64,000 bases of DNA from CAYLMM01 sp964384825 (GCA_964384825.1 CAYLMM010000003.1:1-64000), one strand, 5' to 3'. Numbered from the stretch's first letter, positions 45,001-55,598 are shown. Numbers and translations are program-made. Notes: a model not told the origin generated them from the letters alone.

Positions 45001-45423
45001 TCAATCCTCGCCCGCCGGGGTGCGGCGGTCCTTCTTGACCCGGGACCGGCGCTTCTTCTGGTCGAGCCTGCGCTCTCGCGAGGCGCGGGTCGGAGCGGTG
45101 GAGCGGCGGGGTTTGGGGGGCTCGGCCGCGCGGGCGATCAGTTCGACGAGCCTTCCGACGGCGTCGCGGCGGTTGGCCTCGCGGGTCCGGTGGCGGCGGG
45201 CGTCGATGATCAGCACGCCTTCGTTGCTGATCCGGCGGTCGGCGATCCGCATCAGGCGGTTCCTCACGCCGGCGGGCAGCGACCGCGATTGCCGCACGTC
45301 GTAGCGGAGCTGGACCGCCGTGGCGACCTTGTTCACGTTCTGGCCGCCGGGGCCGGAGGCGTGGATGTAGGCGAAGACCAGCTCGTCCTCATCGAGGTTC
45401 AGTCCGGGGCGGATCTCGATCAC
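45001..45423 (-). CDS. arfB: Alternative ribosome-rescue factor ArfB (peptidyl-tRNA hydrolase)
   Basis: 140 aa. The release-factor GGQ loop is intact in HASGPGGQNVNKVATAVQLR, and a basic C-terminal tail (RRLDQKKRRSRVKKDRR) would enter the mRNA channel, as in ArfB/YaeJ. It hydrolyses peptidyl-tRNA on ribosomes stalled without a stop codon. Start is GTG 45423 with AGGAGG upstream. Monocistronic. Confidence 0.94.
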   Translation of the reverse strand: MIEIRPGLNLDEDELVFAYIHASGPGGQNVNKVATAVQLRYDVRQSRSLPAGVRNRLMRIADRRISNEGVLIIDARRHRTREANRRDAVGRLVELIARAAEPPKPRRSTAPTRASRERRLDQKKRRSRVKKDRRTPAGED

Positions 45424-45557
45424 GGCGTCCTCCTGTTCTTCTCACCCAGAATCCCGCTCCGAGCGGCCGCTGTCAATCTTCCCGGGGTTGACGCCGCGCT
45501 CCGGGCCGACCAAACTGGTCGTTCCAGGCCGAGCGCACCGCATCCGAGGAGATCCCC

Positions 45558-46916
45558 ATGCCCGACATTCCCGCCTGTTTCAAGGCCTACGACATCCGGG
45601 GCCGCGTGCCCGCCGATCTCGACGCCGATCTCGCGCGCCGCGTGGGCCGGGCCGCCGCCCTGCGCCTCGGCGGCGGCCGTTTCTGCGTCGGCCGCGACGT
45701 CCGCGACAGCAGCCCCGAACTGGCCGCCGCGGTCTGCGCCGGCCTGAACGAAGCCGGCGTCGACGTGCTGGACATCGGGCTCTGCGGCACCGAGCAGGTC
45801 TATTTCACGACCTTCTCCGAAGAGCTCGACGGCGGGATCATGGTGACCGCCAGCCACAACCCGGTGGGCTGGAACGGGATGAAGCTGGTGCGGGCGGGTT
45901 CGGTCCCGGTCAGCGGCGACACCGGCCTGCACGAGATCGGCGCGATGGCGGCGGCCGGCGATTTCCCCGCGGGCGGGCGGCGCGGCGAGACGAACCCGGC
46001 CGACACCGTGGACGCCTACGTGGAATTCCTGCTCGCGCGGACCGACGTCTCGGCCTTCCGGCCGCTGCGCATCGTGGTCAATTCCGGCAACGGCTGCGCC
46101 GGGCCGATCCTCGACCGGCTCGAGCCCCGGCTGCCGGTGGAGTTCCTGCGGGTGCACCACGAGCCCGACGGCTCGTTCCCCAACGGGGTGCCCAACCCCC
46201 TGCTGCCGGAGAACCGGGCCGCCACCGCCGACGCGGTCCGCGCCGCCGGCGCCGATCTGGGTCTGGCCTGGGACGGCGACTTCGACCGCTGCTTCTTCTT
46301 CGACGAGAGCGGCGCCTTCGTCGAGGGCTACTACCTGGTCGGCCTGCTGGCCCGCTCGCTGCTGCGCGACGAGCCGGGCGCGCGGATCGTCCACGACCCG
46401 CGCCTGGTCTGGAACACCCTGGCGGTGGTCGCGGAAGCCGGCGGCGAACCGGTGATGAACAAGACCGGCCACGCCTTCATCAAGGAGCGGATGCGCCGCG
46501 AGGACGCCCTCTACGGCGGCGAGATGTCGGCGCACCACTATTTCCGCGATTTCGCCTATTGCGACAGCGGCATGATCCCCTGGCTGCTGGTGCTGGCCGA
46601 GATGAGCCGTACGGGCGAGAGGCTGTCCGCCCTGGTCGGGGCGATGCAGCGGGCGTTCCCGGCCAGCGGCGAGATCAACCGCCGCCTGGACGATCCGCTC
46701 GGGGCCCTGGCCGCGATCGAGGAACGCTACGGCCCGGACGCGGCCGGCGTCGACCGCACCGACGGGCTCTCGCTGGACATGGGGCAGTGGCGGTTCAACC
46801 TGCGCCTGTCGAACACCGAGCCGGTGATCCGGTTGAACGTCGAGTCGCGGGGCGACGCCGCCCTGATGCGGGCGCGCACAGACGAGATCCTGGCCCTGCT
46901 CGACGCGCGGGGCTAG
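45558..46916 (+). CDS. Phosphomannomutase/phosphoglucomutase (alpha-D-phosphohexomutase)
   Basis: 452 aa with the four family loops: phosphoserine site TASHNPVGWNGMK, metal-binding DGDFDRC, sugar-specificity GGEMSAHHYF and phosphate-binding RLSNTEPVIRLNVE. It interconverts hexose 1- and 6-phosphates for nucleotide sugar synthesis; the GEMSxHH loop is typical of dual mannose/glucose enzymes (ManB/AlgC). GAGGAGATCCCC precedes the ATG. A glycosidase gene follows by 11 bases. Confidence 0.93.
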   Translation: MPDIPACFKAYDIRGRVPADLDADLARRVGRAAALRLGGGRFCVGRDVRDSSPELAAAVCAGLNEAGVDVLDIGLCGTEQVYFTTFSEELDGGIMVTASHNPVGWNGMKLVRAGSVPVSGDTGLHEIGAMAAAGDFPAGGRRGETNPADTVDAYVEFLLARTDVSAFRPLRIVVNSGNGCAGPILDRLEPRLPVEFLRVHHEPDGSFPNGVPNPLLPENRAATADAVRAAGADLGLAWDGDFDRCFFFDESGAFVEGYYLVGLLARSLLRDEPGARIVHDPRLVWNTLAVVAEAGGEPVMNKTGHAFIKERMRREDALYGGEMSAHHYFRDFAYCDSGMIPWLLVLAEMSRTGERLSALVGAMQRAFPASGEINRRLDDPLGALAAIEERYGPDAAGVDRTDGLSLDMGQWRFNLRLSNTEPVIRLNVESRGDAALMRARTDEILALLDARG

Positions 46917-46927
46917 AAGGAGGGGCG

Positions 46928-47933
46928 ATGGGACCGAGGGCGATCCTCCTGGCGGCGCTGCTGGCGGCCATCCTGCCGGCGGCTGCGACGCCGGCCGTCT
47001 CCGCCTCCGAGACCGCGGCCGAGGTCGCGGCCGCCGCGACGGTCCCCGGCGAATGGGAAGNNNNNNNNNNGTGTTATGGCCGATGGTGAAGGACAAGCTT
47101 GAACAGCTGCAGGTGTTGCGCCAACCCCATTATTTTCGTCGGCCGCGACGGTCCCCGGCGAATGGGAAGAGCTCGAGCCCGGCCTCGAACTCGGATCCTT
47201 CGCCGCGCCGCGCCAGTCGTCGATCGGCGATTCCCGCATCCGCATCCTGCGTTTCGACCCCGGGCTCTGGGAACTGCGCCTGCTGAACACCTCGGCGCCG
47301 GGGGAGGGCGAGCTGCACACCGCGCGCGAATGGTGCCGCCGTCACGGCCTGGCCGCGGCCATCAACGCCTCGATGTACCAGAAGGACGGGCGCACCTCCG
47401 TATCGCTGATGCGGACCCGCGACCACGTCAACAACGCCTACGTCTCGAAGGACAAGACCTTCCTGGTCTGCGACCGCCTCGATCCCTCGGCGCAGCCGGT
47501 GCGGATCGTCGACCGGGCCTGCGACGACTGGCGGGAGGCGGCCGCGGGCTACGGCACGATCGTCCAGAGCATCCGGATGATCTCGTGCCGCGGCCACAAC
47601 GTCTGGTCGCAGCAGAACCGCCGCTACAGCACCGCCGCGATCGCGGTCGACCGCGACGGCCGCGTGCTGATGATCCACTGCCGCTCGCCCTATTCCACGC
47701 ACGACCTGATCGAGCACCTGCTGCAGCTGCCGCTGGACATCACCGGCGCGATGTATCTCGAGGGGGGGCCCGAGGCGCAGCTCTTCGTCGGCGCCGGGGG
47801 CGTGGAGAAGGAGTTCGTGGGCAGTTTCGAGAGCGGGCTGTGGGAAAGCGACCTCAACCGGATCGCCTTCCCCGTGCCGAACGTGCTGGGCATCGCGCCG
47901 GTCCGCGCGGCGCCTCAGAAGACGTCGCGGTAG
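46928..47933 (+). CDS. Secreted phosphodiester glycosidase-family protein, split by an assembly gap
   Basis: The first part (46928-47060) gives a signal peptide (AILLAALLAAILPAAATPAVS) and ends in ATVPGEWE. After the Ns and about 70 foreign bases the same ATVPGEWE codons recur (47142-47169) and continue as a DUF2233/NAGPA-type domain: AAINASMYQKDGR, TIVQSIRMIS, MYLEGGPEAQLFV. Dropping 47061-47169 joins both parts in frame as 298 codons, so the gene is intact in the organism. It is likely periplasmic or lipid-anchored; the substrate is unknown. AAGGAGGGG precedes the ATG. Confidence 0.8.
47033..47169. other. Scaffold gap with duplicated 28-base flank
   Basis: Ten Ns at 47061-47070 are followed by about 70 bases of lower GC, and the 28 bases before the gap (47033-47060) recur exactly at 47142-47169. 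This is the mark of two contig ends that overlap but were joined with a spurious spacer. Confidence 0.9.
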
Positions 47934-49063
47934 CGCCCGTCGCGCATGATCTCCATCGTTCCGGCCGGCCCGTCGAGAGTCAGCGATTCGACCGCGACCC
48001 GCGGCTGCATCTGCGGGATGAAGACGCGGTCGAGGTGAACCACGGCCTCCGGCGAGCTGAAATCTCCCGGTCCGACCGAACCGCCGAAGTGGTCGCTGCG
48101 CCCGAAGGCGATGTGCAGGCCCAGCTTCTCGTCCAGCAGGATGCTGCCGGTCGGCGCCAGGCCGTAGTCTCCCAGCACGCCCAGTCCCAGCTCGGCCAGG
48201 TTGGCGTAGGCCGGCTCGTCGACGATCCGCCGCGCCTCGGCCGCGGCCCGCGGGCCCTCGCCCTCGGCCGCGACGGCCTTGTTCCCCTCGATCGCGTACA
48301 GCACCACCTCGTCGCCGAACTGCACCGGCAGCGTGCCGGCGCTGCGGCTCGGATCGCCCGGGCGCTCGCCCTCGTAGGGCACGATGTAGGTCTCGCCCGA
48401 GGGCAGGTTGCCCGCGACGCCGTTGGCCGGGAAGAAGCCGCCCGAGGCGTGGGCCTCGTTGTGGCGCAGGTCGAGCAGCAGCTCGTGCCGTCGCCCGTCG
48501 ACGCCGAAGACCAGGCGCGCCTCGGTCGCGGGGTCGAGCAGCTCCTTCAGCCGTCCGACCCGCCGGTTCACCTCGTCGTAGTCCAGGCGCAGCGCGGGCA
48601 CCATCGAGGGCAGGAATCCCGGCATCGTCGCCGCGCGCAGGGGATGCGAGCGGGCGGCGACCTTCATCGGCGCGGTGGCCGACAGCTCGGTCGGGGCGAT
48701 CAGCAGGCTGTGTTCGGCGAACAGGCGCTCGAAGGGGACGGCTTCGCGCCCGGCCAGCTCGTCGGCGTGGTGCAGGACCTCGCCGATTCCGGGATGGCAG
48801 TCGGCGGGCAGGTCGGCGTTGTTGCCGCCGGCGTTGCGGTACCAGGCCAGGGTCACCCGGGGCAGGCCCAGCTCGTCGCGGGCCTCGGCCAGGCGCGCCG
48901 CCCATTCGGCCGCCAGCTCGCGCCGCCGCCGCCAGTCCGGGTTGTCCGCGAGGCGGTCGTCGGGCAGGTCCACGATCACCGCGAGGCCGGTGTCGGCGGA
49001 CGTGGGCTGGAAGACGCGGCGGACGAGGCGGACCAGTTCGGCGGCGGAAAGATTCTCGGACAT
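47915..49063 (-). CDS. M29-family aminopeptidase-like protein
   Basis: 382 aa. Resembles thermophilic M29 metalloaminopeptidases (aminopeptidase T/PepS): the metal-binding region NLPSGETYIVPYEGE, the segment LGLGVLGDYGLAPTGSILLDEK and IAFGRSDHFGG occupy the usual places (Glu of the GE motif, and His/Asp near the C-terminus). It would remove N-terminal residues from peptides in the cytoplasm. Sequence is diverged, so the substrate is open. Its 3' end overlaps the convergent glycosidase gene by 19 bases. Confidence 0.75.
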   Translation of the reverse strand: MSENLSAAELVRLVRRVFQPTSADTGLAVIVDLPDDRLADNPDWRRRRELAAEWAARLAEARDELGLPRVTLAWYRNAGGNNADLPADCHPGIGEVLHHADELAGREAVPFERLFAEHSLLIAPTELSATAPMKVAARSHPLRAATMPGFLPSMVPALRLDYDEVNRRVGRLKELLDPATEARLVFGVDGRRHELLLDLRHNEAHASGGFFPANGVAGNLPSGETYIVPYEGERPGDPSRSAGTLPVQFGDEVVLYAIEGNKAVAAEGEGPRAAAEARRIVDEPAYANLAELGLGVLGDYGLAPTGSILLDEKLGLHIAFGRSDHFGGSVGPGDFSSPEAVVHLDRVFIPQMQPRVAVESLTLDGPAGTMEIMRDGRYRDVF

Positions 49064-49218
49064 CGATGTGCCTCCCTCGGAGTTTCATGGCCGCCCGCGG
49101 ATCGGGCGACGGCCGTACTCGTAATTTCTGTGGCAATGATCGCATGGTAAAGGCTATTTTGCATTCCGAAGCGGCGTCCTCTCCGGCTGGCCGCGATATC
49201 CGTACACGAGGAGTTCCC

Positions 49219-50460
49219 ATGAGTCAGGACCGCGAAACCAATCTCGCGCTGTTCATCGATTTCGACAACGTCGCTCTCGGCGCGCGCGACATGCGCCAGC
49301 GTTTCGATATCAACCACGTTCTCGGCCGGCTGCTCGAGAAGGGCCGCATCATCATGAAAAAGGCCTACGCCGACTGGAGCTACTATCCGGAATACATGGG
49401 CGATCTCCATGCGGCGGCCATCGAATTGATCGAGGTGCCTTCGCCGCGGGTCAGCGGCAAGAACAGCGCCGACATCCGCCTGGTCGTCGACGCCCTGGAC
49501 CTCTGCTACAGCAACAACCACATCGACACCTTCGTGATCGTCTCGGGCGACTCGGACTTCTCGCCCCTGGTCTCGAAGCTGCGGGAGAACGCCAAGTCGG
49601 TCATCGGGATCGGCGTGCGCGGGTCCAGCTCGAAGCTGCTGATCTCCAACTGCGACGAGTTCATCTTCTACGACGACCTGATGCAGAAGAAGGACGGCGG
49701 CCGCACGCCCCGGATGGACAACGTACCGGCCGAGAAGAAGAAGCTCTTCAGCCTGCTGGTCTCGACCATCCAGGGCCTGATGCTCGAGCACAAGGGGCCG
49801 CTCTACTCGTCGCTGGTCAAGGACACGATGAAGCGCAAGAAGCCCGACTTCAACGAATCGAACTGGAACTACAGCTCCTTCGGCGACGTGCTCGAGGACG
49901 CCATGGCCCTCGGTCTGCTCACCGCCAGCCGCGACGAGCAGGCCGGCGGCACCTGGGTCGTGACCGCGCTCGGCTTCGCCGGCGACGCGTCGTCGCCGCG
50001 GTCCAACGGCCGCAAATCGTCCCGCCGCCGTTCGCGCCGGCGCAGCAGCGGCGGCGCCGAGGCGCCCGCTCCCGCCGTCGAGACCGACGCCGCGGCCGCC
50101 GAAGCTTCCGCGCCCCCCGCGAAGGATGCGGTTCCGGCCGAGGTCCCGGCGCAGGATGCCGGGCGGTCCGGGGAACCGGACAAGGCCCCGGCCGAGAAGA
50201 CAGCCCCGGAGGCGGAACGGGCGGCCGCCGAGTCCGCGGCGCCCGCGAAGAAGCCGTCCCGCAGGACGGCCGCCCGCAAGACCGCGAAGAAGGCGGCGTC
50301 GACGAAGAAGACGACCAAGAAGGCCGTGACCAAGAAGGCCGCGACCAAGAAGACGACCAAGAAGACCGCGACCAGGAAAACGGCGGCGAAGAAGACCACC
50401 GCCAAGAAGGCGACCAAGAAGGCGGCCCCGAAGACATCCGATTCCGGCAGTGGAGCCTAG
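49219..50460 (+). CDS. NYN-domain (LabA-like) putative RNase with OST-HTH and histone-H1-like tail
   Basis: 413 aa in three parts. An N-terminal NYN/PIN-like nuclease has the acidic residues FIDFDNVALGA, NSADIRLVVDAL and VSGDSDFSPLV. A winged OST-HTH/LOTUS-like domain follows (about 165-255, KLFSLLVSTIQGLM...FGDVLEDAMALGLL). The last 140 residues are low-complexity: a basic RRRSRRRSS patch, an acidic Ala/Pro/Glu linker, then a run of KKTTKKA/KKAATKK repeats like histone H1. It probably binds and cuts RNA, with the tail binding nucleic acid. ATG 49219 has ACGAGGAG upstream. The PPDK-like gene follows by 19 bases. Confidence 0.85.
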   Translation: MSQDRETNLALFIDFDNVALGARDMRQRFDINHVLGRLLEKGRIIMKKAYADWSYYPEYMGDLHAAAIELIEVPSPRVSGKNSADIRLVVDALDLCYSNNHIDTFVIVSGDSDFSPLVSKLRENAKSVIGIGVRGSSSKLLISNCDEFIFYDDLMQKKDGGRTPRMDNVPAEKKKLFSLLVSTIQGLMLEHKGPLYSSLVKDTMKRKKPDFNESNWNYSSFGDVLEDAMALGLLTASRDEQAGGTWVVTALGFAGDASSPRSNGRKSSRRRSRRRSSGGAEAPAPAVETDAAAAEASAPPAKDAVPAEVPAQDAGRSGEPDKAPAEKTAPEAERAAAESAAPAKKPSRRTAARKTAKKAASTKKTTKKAVTKKAATKKTTKKTATRKTAAKKTTAKKATKKAAPKTSDSGSGA

Positions 50461-50479
50461 GCCTCCGGGGAGATCGTCC

Positions 50480-52804
50480 ATGACCACTGATCGCGCCCGG
50501 GAATCCGAACCTCGGACCTGGCGGGAGGACCTGAACCACTTCCGCCAGGACAATCCGGTCCTCTACGAGAAGATCATCCGCTACCTGATGCTGACCCTCC
50601 ACAAGGAGGGCATCGTGCGGATGGAGCAGCTCGAACTGAACGTCAGCCAGATCCTGGGCAACCCCGACTTCCTGCACTGGACCGATCCCAACCGTCCCGA
50701 ACCCGCCCTGACGATGAAGGAGCTGCAGGCCCTGCGCCAGCTCGTGATCCAGTACGCCTCGCACCACTGGGACGACGACAGGATGAAGGGCCTGATCCAG
50801 CTCGGGGTGAAGAAGGACGTCGCGCTGCGGCTCGAGGACATCGCCGACGACCCCTTCAGCTCGTCGGCCGACATCCGCGACGAGGTGCTGCGGTTCTGCG
50901 ACATGGCGCCGGGCGGCCCCACGCTCTCGATGGCCGACGTGCGCGGGACGCGCGTGGCCCTGATCCGGCGCTTCCTCACCGACCAGCTGGAGCTGCTGCG
51001 GGTGGCGCGCGACGTGCTGACGATCCGCGACTTCGCCGACATCATCACCCGCGTCGTGGGGCCGGACCGCGGCCTGGGCAAGCTCGGCGGCAAGGCCACT
51101 GGCTTCATCCTGGCCCACGACGTGCTGGCCCGCGCCCGCGAGCAGGGCGCCCCGGTCGGCGACTTCACCACGCCGCTGACCTACTACGTGCGCTCGGACG
51201 TGATGCTCGAGTTCGTGAAGCTCAACGGGCTCGAGGAAGTCATCAACATCAAGTACGGCGACGTCGACGAGCTGCGCAGCCGCTACCGCCTGCTGCGGCG
51301 CTATTTCCTGAACGGCCGTTTCCCGCGGTACGTGCGCGAGGCCCTGACCGGCATCCTGCAGTCTCTGGGCGAGGTGCCGCTGGTGGTGCGCTCGAGCAGC
51401 CTGCTCGAGGACCGGCTCGGCGCCGCGTTCTCGGGCAAGTACCAGAGCCTATTTCTGGCCAACCAGGGTTCGCCCGAGGAACGCCTGAACGAGTTGCTCG
51501 GGGCCATCAGCCAGGTCTACGCCAGCATCTTCTCGCCCGACGCCATCCAGTACCGCGAGGAAAGGGGCCTGCTCGATTTCCGCGAGGAGATGGCCTGCAT
51601 CATCCAGCCGGTCGTCGGGCACCGCCTGGGGCGCTACTGGCTGCCCGCGTTCGCGGGGGTGGCGTTCAGCCGCAACGAGTTCCGCTGGTCGCCCCGGCTC
51701 AAGCGCGAGAACGGCATGGTGCGGCTGGTGGCCGGACTGGGCACCCGTGCGGTCGACCGCGTCGGCGACGATTATCCGCGCCTGTTCAGCCCCGGCCAGC
51801 CCAAGCTGCGCGCGACGGTCGAGCCGCGCGAGACCCTCCGCTACAGCCAGACCCGGATCGACGTCATCGATCTCGAGAGCAACGAGTTCACGACCGTCCC
51901 GGTGGCCGACCTGCTGCAGGAGAAGGGCGGGCGTTTCCCCGCCATGGAACGGATCTTCTCGGTCTTCCGCGACGAGATGCTGATTCCCGCGTCGACGATG
52001 ATGTTCAACACCGATCCGCGCGACATGGTGGTCACCTTCGACTCGCTGATCGACCGCGGCCCCTTCGCCGCGCAGATGAAGGCGATCCTCGACACCCTGG
52101 AGGCGGCCTGGCGCGTGCCGGTCGACGTCGAGTTCGCCCACGACGGCCAGCGCCTGTTCATCCTCCAGTGCCGGCCGCAGAGCCGGGGCGAGCGCCACGA
52201 GCGGGTGCGGGTGCCGAGCGGCGTGCCGACCGGCGAACGCGTCTTCTCGGCCGACCATTTCGTGCCGATGGGGGTGGCGCGCGACATCGAATACGTGGTC
52301 TACGTGCCGCCCGAGGCCTACGCCCGGGTGCAGTTCCGCGACCGCATGGTCGAGATCGGGCGCGCGGTCGGCGAGCTGAACCGGGCTCTGCCCCACCGCC
52401 GCTTCATCCTGATGGGGCCGGGGCGCTGGGGCAGCCGCGGCGACATCACCCTCGGCGTGAGCGTCGAGTACGCCGACATCAACCACGCCCGCCTGCTGGT
52501 CGAGGTGGCCCGCCGCAAGGAGGACTACGTGCCCGACGTCTCCTTCGGCACGCATTTCTTCCAGGACCTGGTCGAGGCCGACATCGCGTATCTGCCCCTC
52601 TATCCGGACAAGCCGGACATCGTGTTCAACGAGGATTTCCTGCTCGGGACGCCCAACGCCCTGGCCGAGGTGCTGCCCAAGCGGGCCGAACTGGACGACG
52701 TGCTGCGGGTGATCCACGTCCCGGCGGTGTCGGGCGGGCGCATGCTGCAGGTCTGCATGGACGCCGAGGCCGACCGGGCGCTGGCGTTCCTCTGCCGGGA
52801 ATAG
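50480..52804 (+). CDS. PEP/pyruvate-binding (PPDK N-terminal domain) protein without the swivelling domains
   Basis: 774 aa. A central PEP-synthase/PPDK nucleotide-binding domain is recognised by GLGKLGGKATGFILAHDVL, VVRSSSLLEDRLGAAFSGKYQS and FILQCRPQS. It is preceded by about 200 residues of own type (HFRQDNPVLYEKIIRYLML) and followed by about 180 residues with GPGRWGSRGDITLGV. The phosphohistidine domain (TSHAA) and PEP-binding barrel of true PPDK are absent, so it cannot run the whole reaction; it may phosphorylate or sense another partner. A clear terminator follows. Confidence 0.82.
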   Translation: MTTDRARESEPRTWREDLNHFRQDNPVLYEKIIRYLMLTLHKEGIVRMEQLELNVSQILGNPDFLHWTDPNRPEPALTMKELQALRQLVIQYASHHWDDDRMKGLIQLGVKKDVALRLEDIADDPFSSSADIRDEVLRFCDMAPGGPTLSMADVRGTRVALIRRFLTDQLELLRVARDVLTIRDFADIITRVVGPDRGLGKLGGKATGFILAHDVLARAREQGAPVGDFTTPLTYYVRSDVMLEFVKLNGLEEVINIKYGDVDELRSRYRLLRRYFLNGRFPRYVREALTGILQSLGEVPLVVRSSSLLEDRLGAAFSGKYQSLFLANQGSPEERLNELLGAISQVYASIFSPDAIQYREERGLLDFREEMACIIQPVVGHRLGRYWLPAFAGVAFSRNEFRWSPRLKRENGMVRLVAGLGTRAVDRVGDDYPRLFSPGQPKLRATVEPRETLRYSQTRIDVIDLESNEFTTVPVADLLQEKGGRFPAMERIFSVFRDEMLIPASTMMFNTDPRDMVVTFDSLIDRGPFAAQMKAILDTLEAAWRVPVDVEFAHDGQRLFILQCRPQSRGERHERVRVPSGVPTGERVFSADHFVPMGVARDIEYVVYVPPEAYARVQFRDRMVEIGRAVGELNRALPHRRFILMGPGRWGSRGDITLGVSVEYADINHARLLVEVARRKEDYVPDVSFGTHFFQDLVEADIAYLPLYPDKPDIVFNEDFLLGTPNALAEVLPKRAELDDVLRVIHVPAVSGGRMLQVCMDAEADRALAFLCRE

Positions 52805-52834
52805 GTCCACCGCGACGGCCAGGGACGAAAAAGA

Positions 52835-52870
52835 ACCGGCGGCCCCCGAAGGGACCGCCGGTCTTTCTTT
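52835..52870. terminator. Bidirectional intrinsic terminator
   Basis: ACCGGCGG (52835-52842) pairs with CCGCCGGT (52855-52862), with inner C-G pairs, and is followed by CTTTCTTTT; AAAAAGAA precedes it, so it can also serve the convergent gdhA gene. Confidence 0.87.
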
Positions 52871-52920
52871 TCGCCGGAGCGGAGGCCGAGGCCGCGCGGA
52901 GGCGGCTCCGGTTCCGTTCG

Positions 52921-54207
<1,287 letters not shown>

Positions 54208-54352
54208 CCCCTTCCCTCCTGGGAAAAGAACCAATTCTGTTTCGAGCGGAGGCCGTGGTCCGGTCTGCGATCGTGGCGCGCGGCCGGTTCCGCTAGTGGT
54301 TGAAAAAAGGCTTGGCGCCTTTCGGAAACTTAGTCACAGGACCACCGGAGTC

Positions 54353-54383
54353 CAAGGAAAAGGGGCCCGATTCTTCGGGCCCC
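54353..54383 (-). terminator. Intrinsic terminator of the TPR gene
   Basis: On the minus strand a hairpin GGGGCCCGA/TCGGGCCCC (54383-54362, 4-base loop) is followed by TTTTCC, 33 bases after the TPR gene stop. Confidence 0.8.
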
Positions 54384-54415
54384 CCAACTCCTTGATGAGC
54401 GAGTGTTTACGTGGA

Positions 54416-55534
54416 TTATTCTCCGGCGTCCGGTTCGATATCCTGCTCGGCCGCGTGTTCGATCGCGGGCTCGGGCAGAGGCTCGACCGCCATGGCCGCT
54501 TCCGCGACGTGGGGGGCGGAGCCGGGCGCCGTCGCGGCCAGGGTCGCGAGATCGGCCGGCTCGCCAGGGGCCGACGCGGCCAGCGGAGCCAGACGCTCGC
54601 TGCTCGCGATCGCCGGCGCGTGTCCGGCCTCGGCGGCCAGGGCGTAGGCGGCCGCCGCGTCGTCGATGTGGCCGGTGCGTTCGAGGGCCACGGCCAGGTT
54701 GTTGCGGATGCGCGGATCGACCGAGTCCAGCTGCGCGGCGCGGGCCAGGGCGGGCAGGGCCTCGGCGAAGCGCTCGGCCTCGATCAGCACCAGCCCGAGA
54801 TTGTTCAGGGCCCAGACGTCGTCGCCGTCGCGTTCGAGGGCTTCGACGTAGGCGGTCACGGCCTCGTCGGTGCGGCCGAGCCCGTGGTATGCGCGGCCCA
54901 GCATCCGCCAGGCGACGGCCGAGGAGTCATCGAGTTCGATCGCCTGTTCGGCCGAAGCGAGGGCGTCCTCGGACCGCTCCAGGTCGAGCAGCGCGCGGGT
55001 CAGGTTGATCTCGGCCTTGACCATGTCCGGCTTCAGCGCCAGGGCCTCGCCGAAGGCCTCGACAGCCGCTTCCGGCGCGCCGGCCTTGCGCAGGCTCAGG
55101 CCCATCATGTAACGGCCCCAGGCGTTCTCGGGCCGGCGTTCGATGTAGACGGCGAAGGCGTCGGCGGCCTGCTCGTAGCGCTTGCCGAAGTAGGCGGCCT
55201 CGCCGCTGCGGTAGATGTCGATCGCGGGCGTGTCGGCGGCGAAGGCGGGCCCGGAGTCGGCGGCTTCGGCCTCGGCCTCGGCTTCGGTCGCGGTTTCGGC
55301 CTCGGCGAAGGCGAGTGCCTGCTCGCCGGCCGTCTCGACGACCGCGATCGCTTCGCTCCGGTCGCCGGCCGTGGCGACCGAATCCTCGATCGCCGCCAGC
55401 GCCGGCGTGTCCTGGTTGTCCGAGGTCACCTTCAGGCCCACCGCCAGGATCGCGCCCAGAATGAGCACGAACAGCACTCCGGCCTCGGCGAACTTGATCT
55501 TCCTCGGATCCTGGGCGGTCTTCTGGTTCTTCAT
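54416..55534 (-). CDS. Membrane-anchored TPR protein
   Basis: 372 aa. A short basic N-terminus, one membrane helix (AGVLFVLILGAILAVGLKV), an Ala/Glu-rich acidic linker (AEAETATEAEAEAEAADSG), about six TPR repeats (for example AYFGKRYEQAADAFAVYIER, WALNNLGLVLIEAERFAEAL), and an Ala/Pro/Glu-rich tail. It is probably a periplasmic scaffold. Upstream lie a GG-N10-GC sigma54-type promoter and tandem palindromes, so its expression is likely under an enhancer-binding activator such as the one encoded at 56540. Confidence 0.85.
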   Translation of the reverse strand: MKNQKTAQDPRKIKFAEAGVLFVLILGAILAVGLKVTSDNQDTPALAAIEDSVATAGDRSEAIAVVETAGEQALAFAEAETATEAEAEAEAADSGPAFAADTPAIDIYRSGEAAYFGKRYEQAADAFAVYIERRPENAWGRYMMGLSLRKAGAPEAAVEAFGEALALKPDMVKAEINLTRALLDLERSEDALASAEQAIELDDSSAVAWRMLGRAYHGLGRTDEAVTAYVEALERDGDDVWALNNLGLVLIEAERFAEALPALARAAQLDSVDPRIRNNLAVALERTGHIDDAAAAYALAAEAGHAPAIASSERLAPLAASAPGEPADLATLAATAPGSAPHVAEAAMAVEPLPEPAIEHAAEQDIEPDAGE

Positions 55535-55580
55535 CGCGATACCCTTTCGTCGGGGGATGGTTGGCGTCATGCCCCACCAT

Positions 55581-55598
55581 CCGCAAGCGGGGGGCCGG
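55581..55598 (-). promoter_or_regulatory. Candidate sigma54 (-24/-12) promoter of the TPR gene
   Basis: On the minus strand CCGGCCCCCCGCTTGCGG has GG and GC exactly ten bases apart, within CGGCCC (consensus TGGCAC) and TTGCG (consensus TTGCW). It would start transcription about 35-40 bases before the TPR start codon. Confidence 0.5.

Noticed and set aside
47053..47286. Short open frame across the N gap
   Set aside because: It includes the Ns and the spurious spacer; the true frame is that of the glycosidase gene after removing the duplicated segment.
50260..50450. Repeated AAGAAGACGACCAAGAAG-like DNA as a possible repeat array
   Set aside because: It encodes the Lys/Thr/Ala tail of the NYN protein in frame, with irregular unit lengths and no spacers; it is not CRISPR or a tandem-repeat locus.
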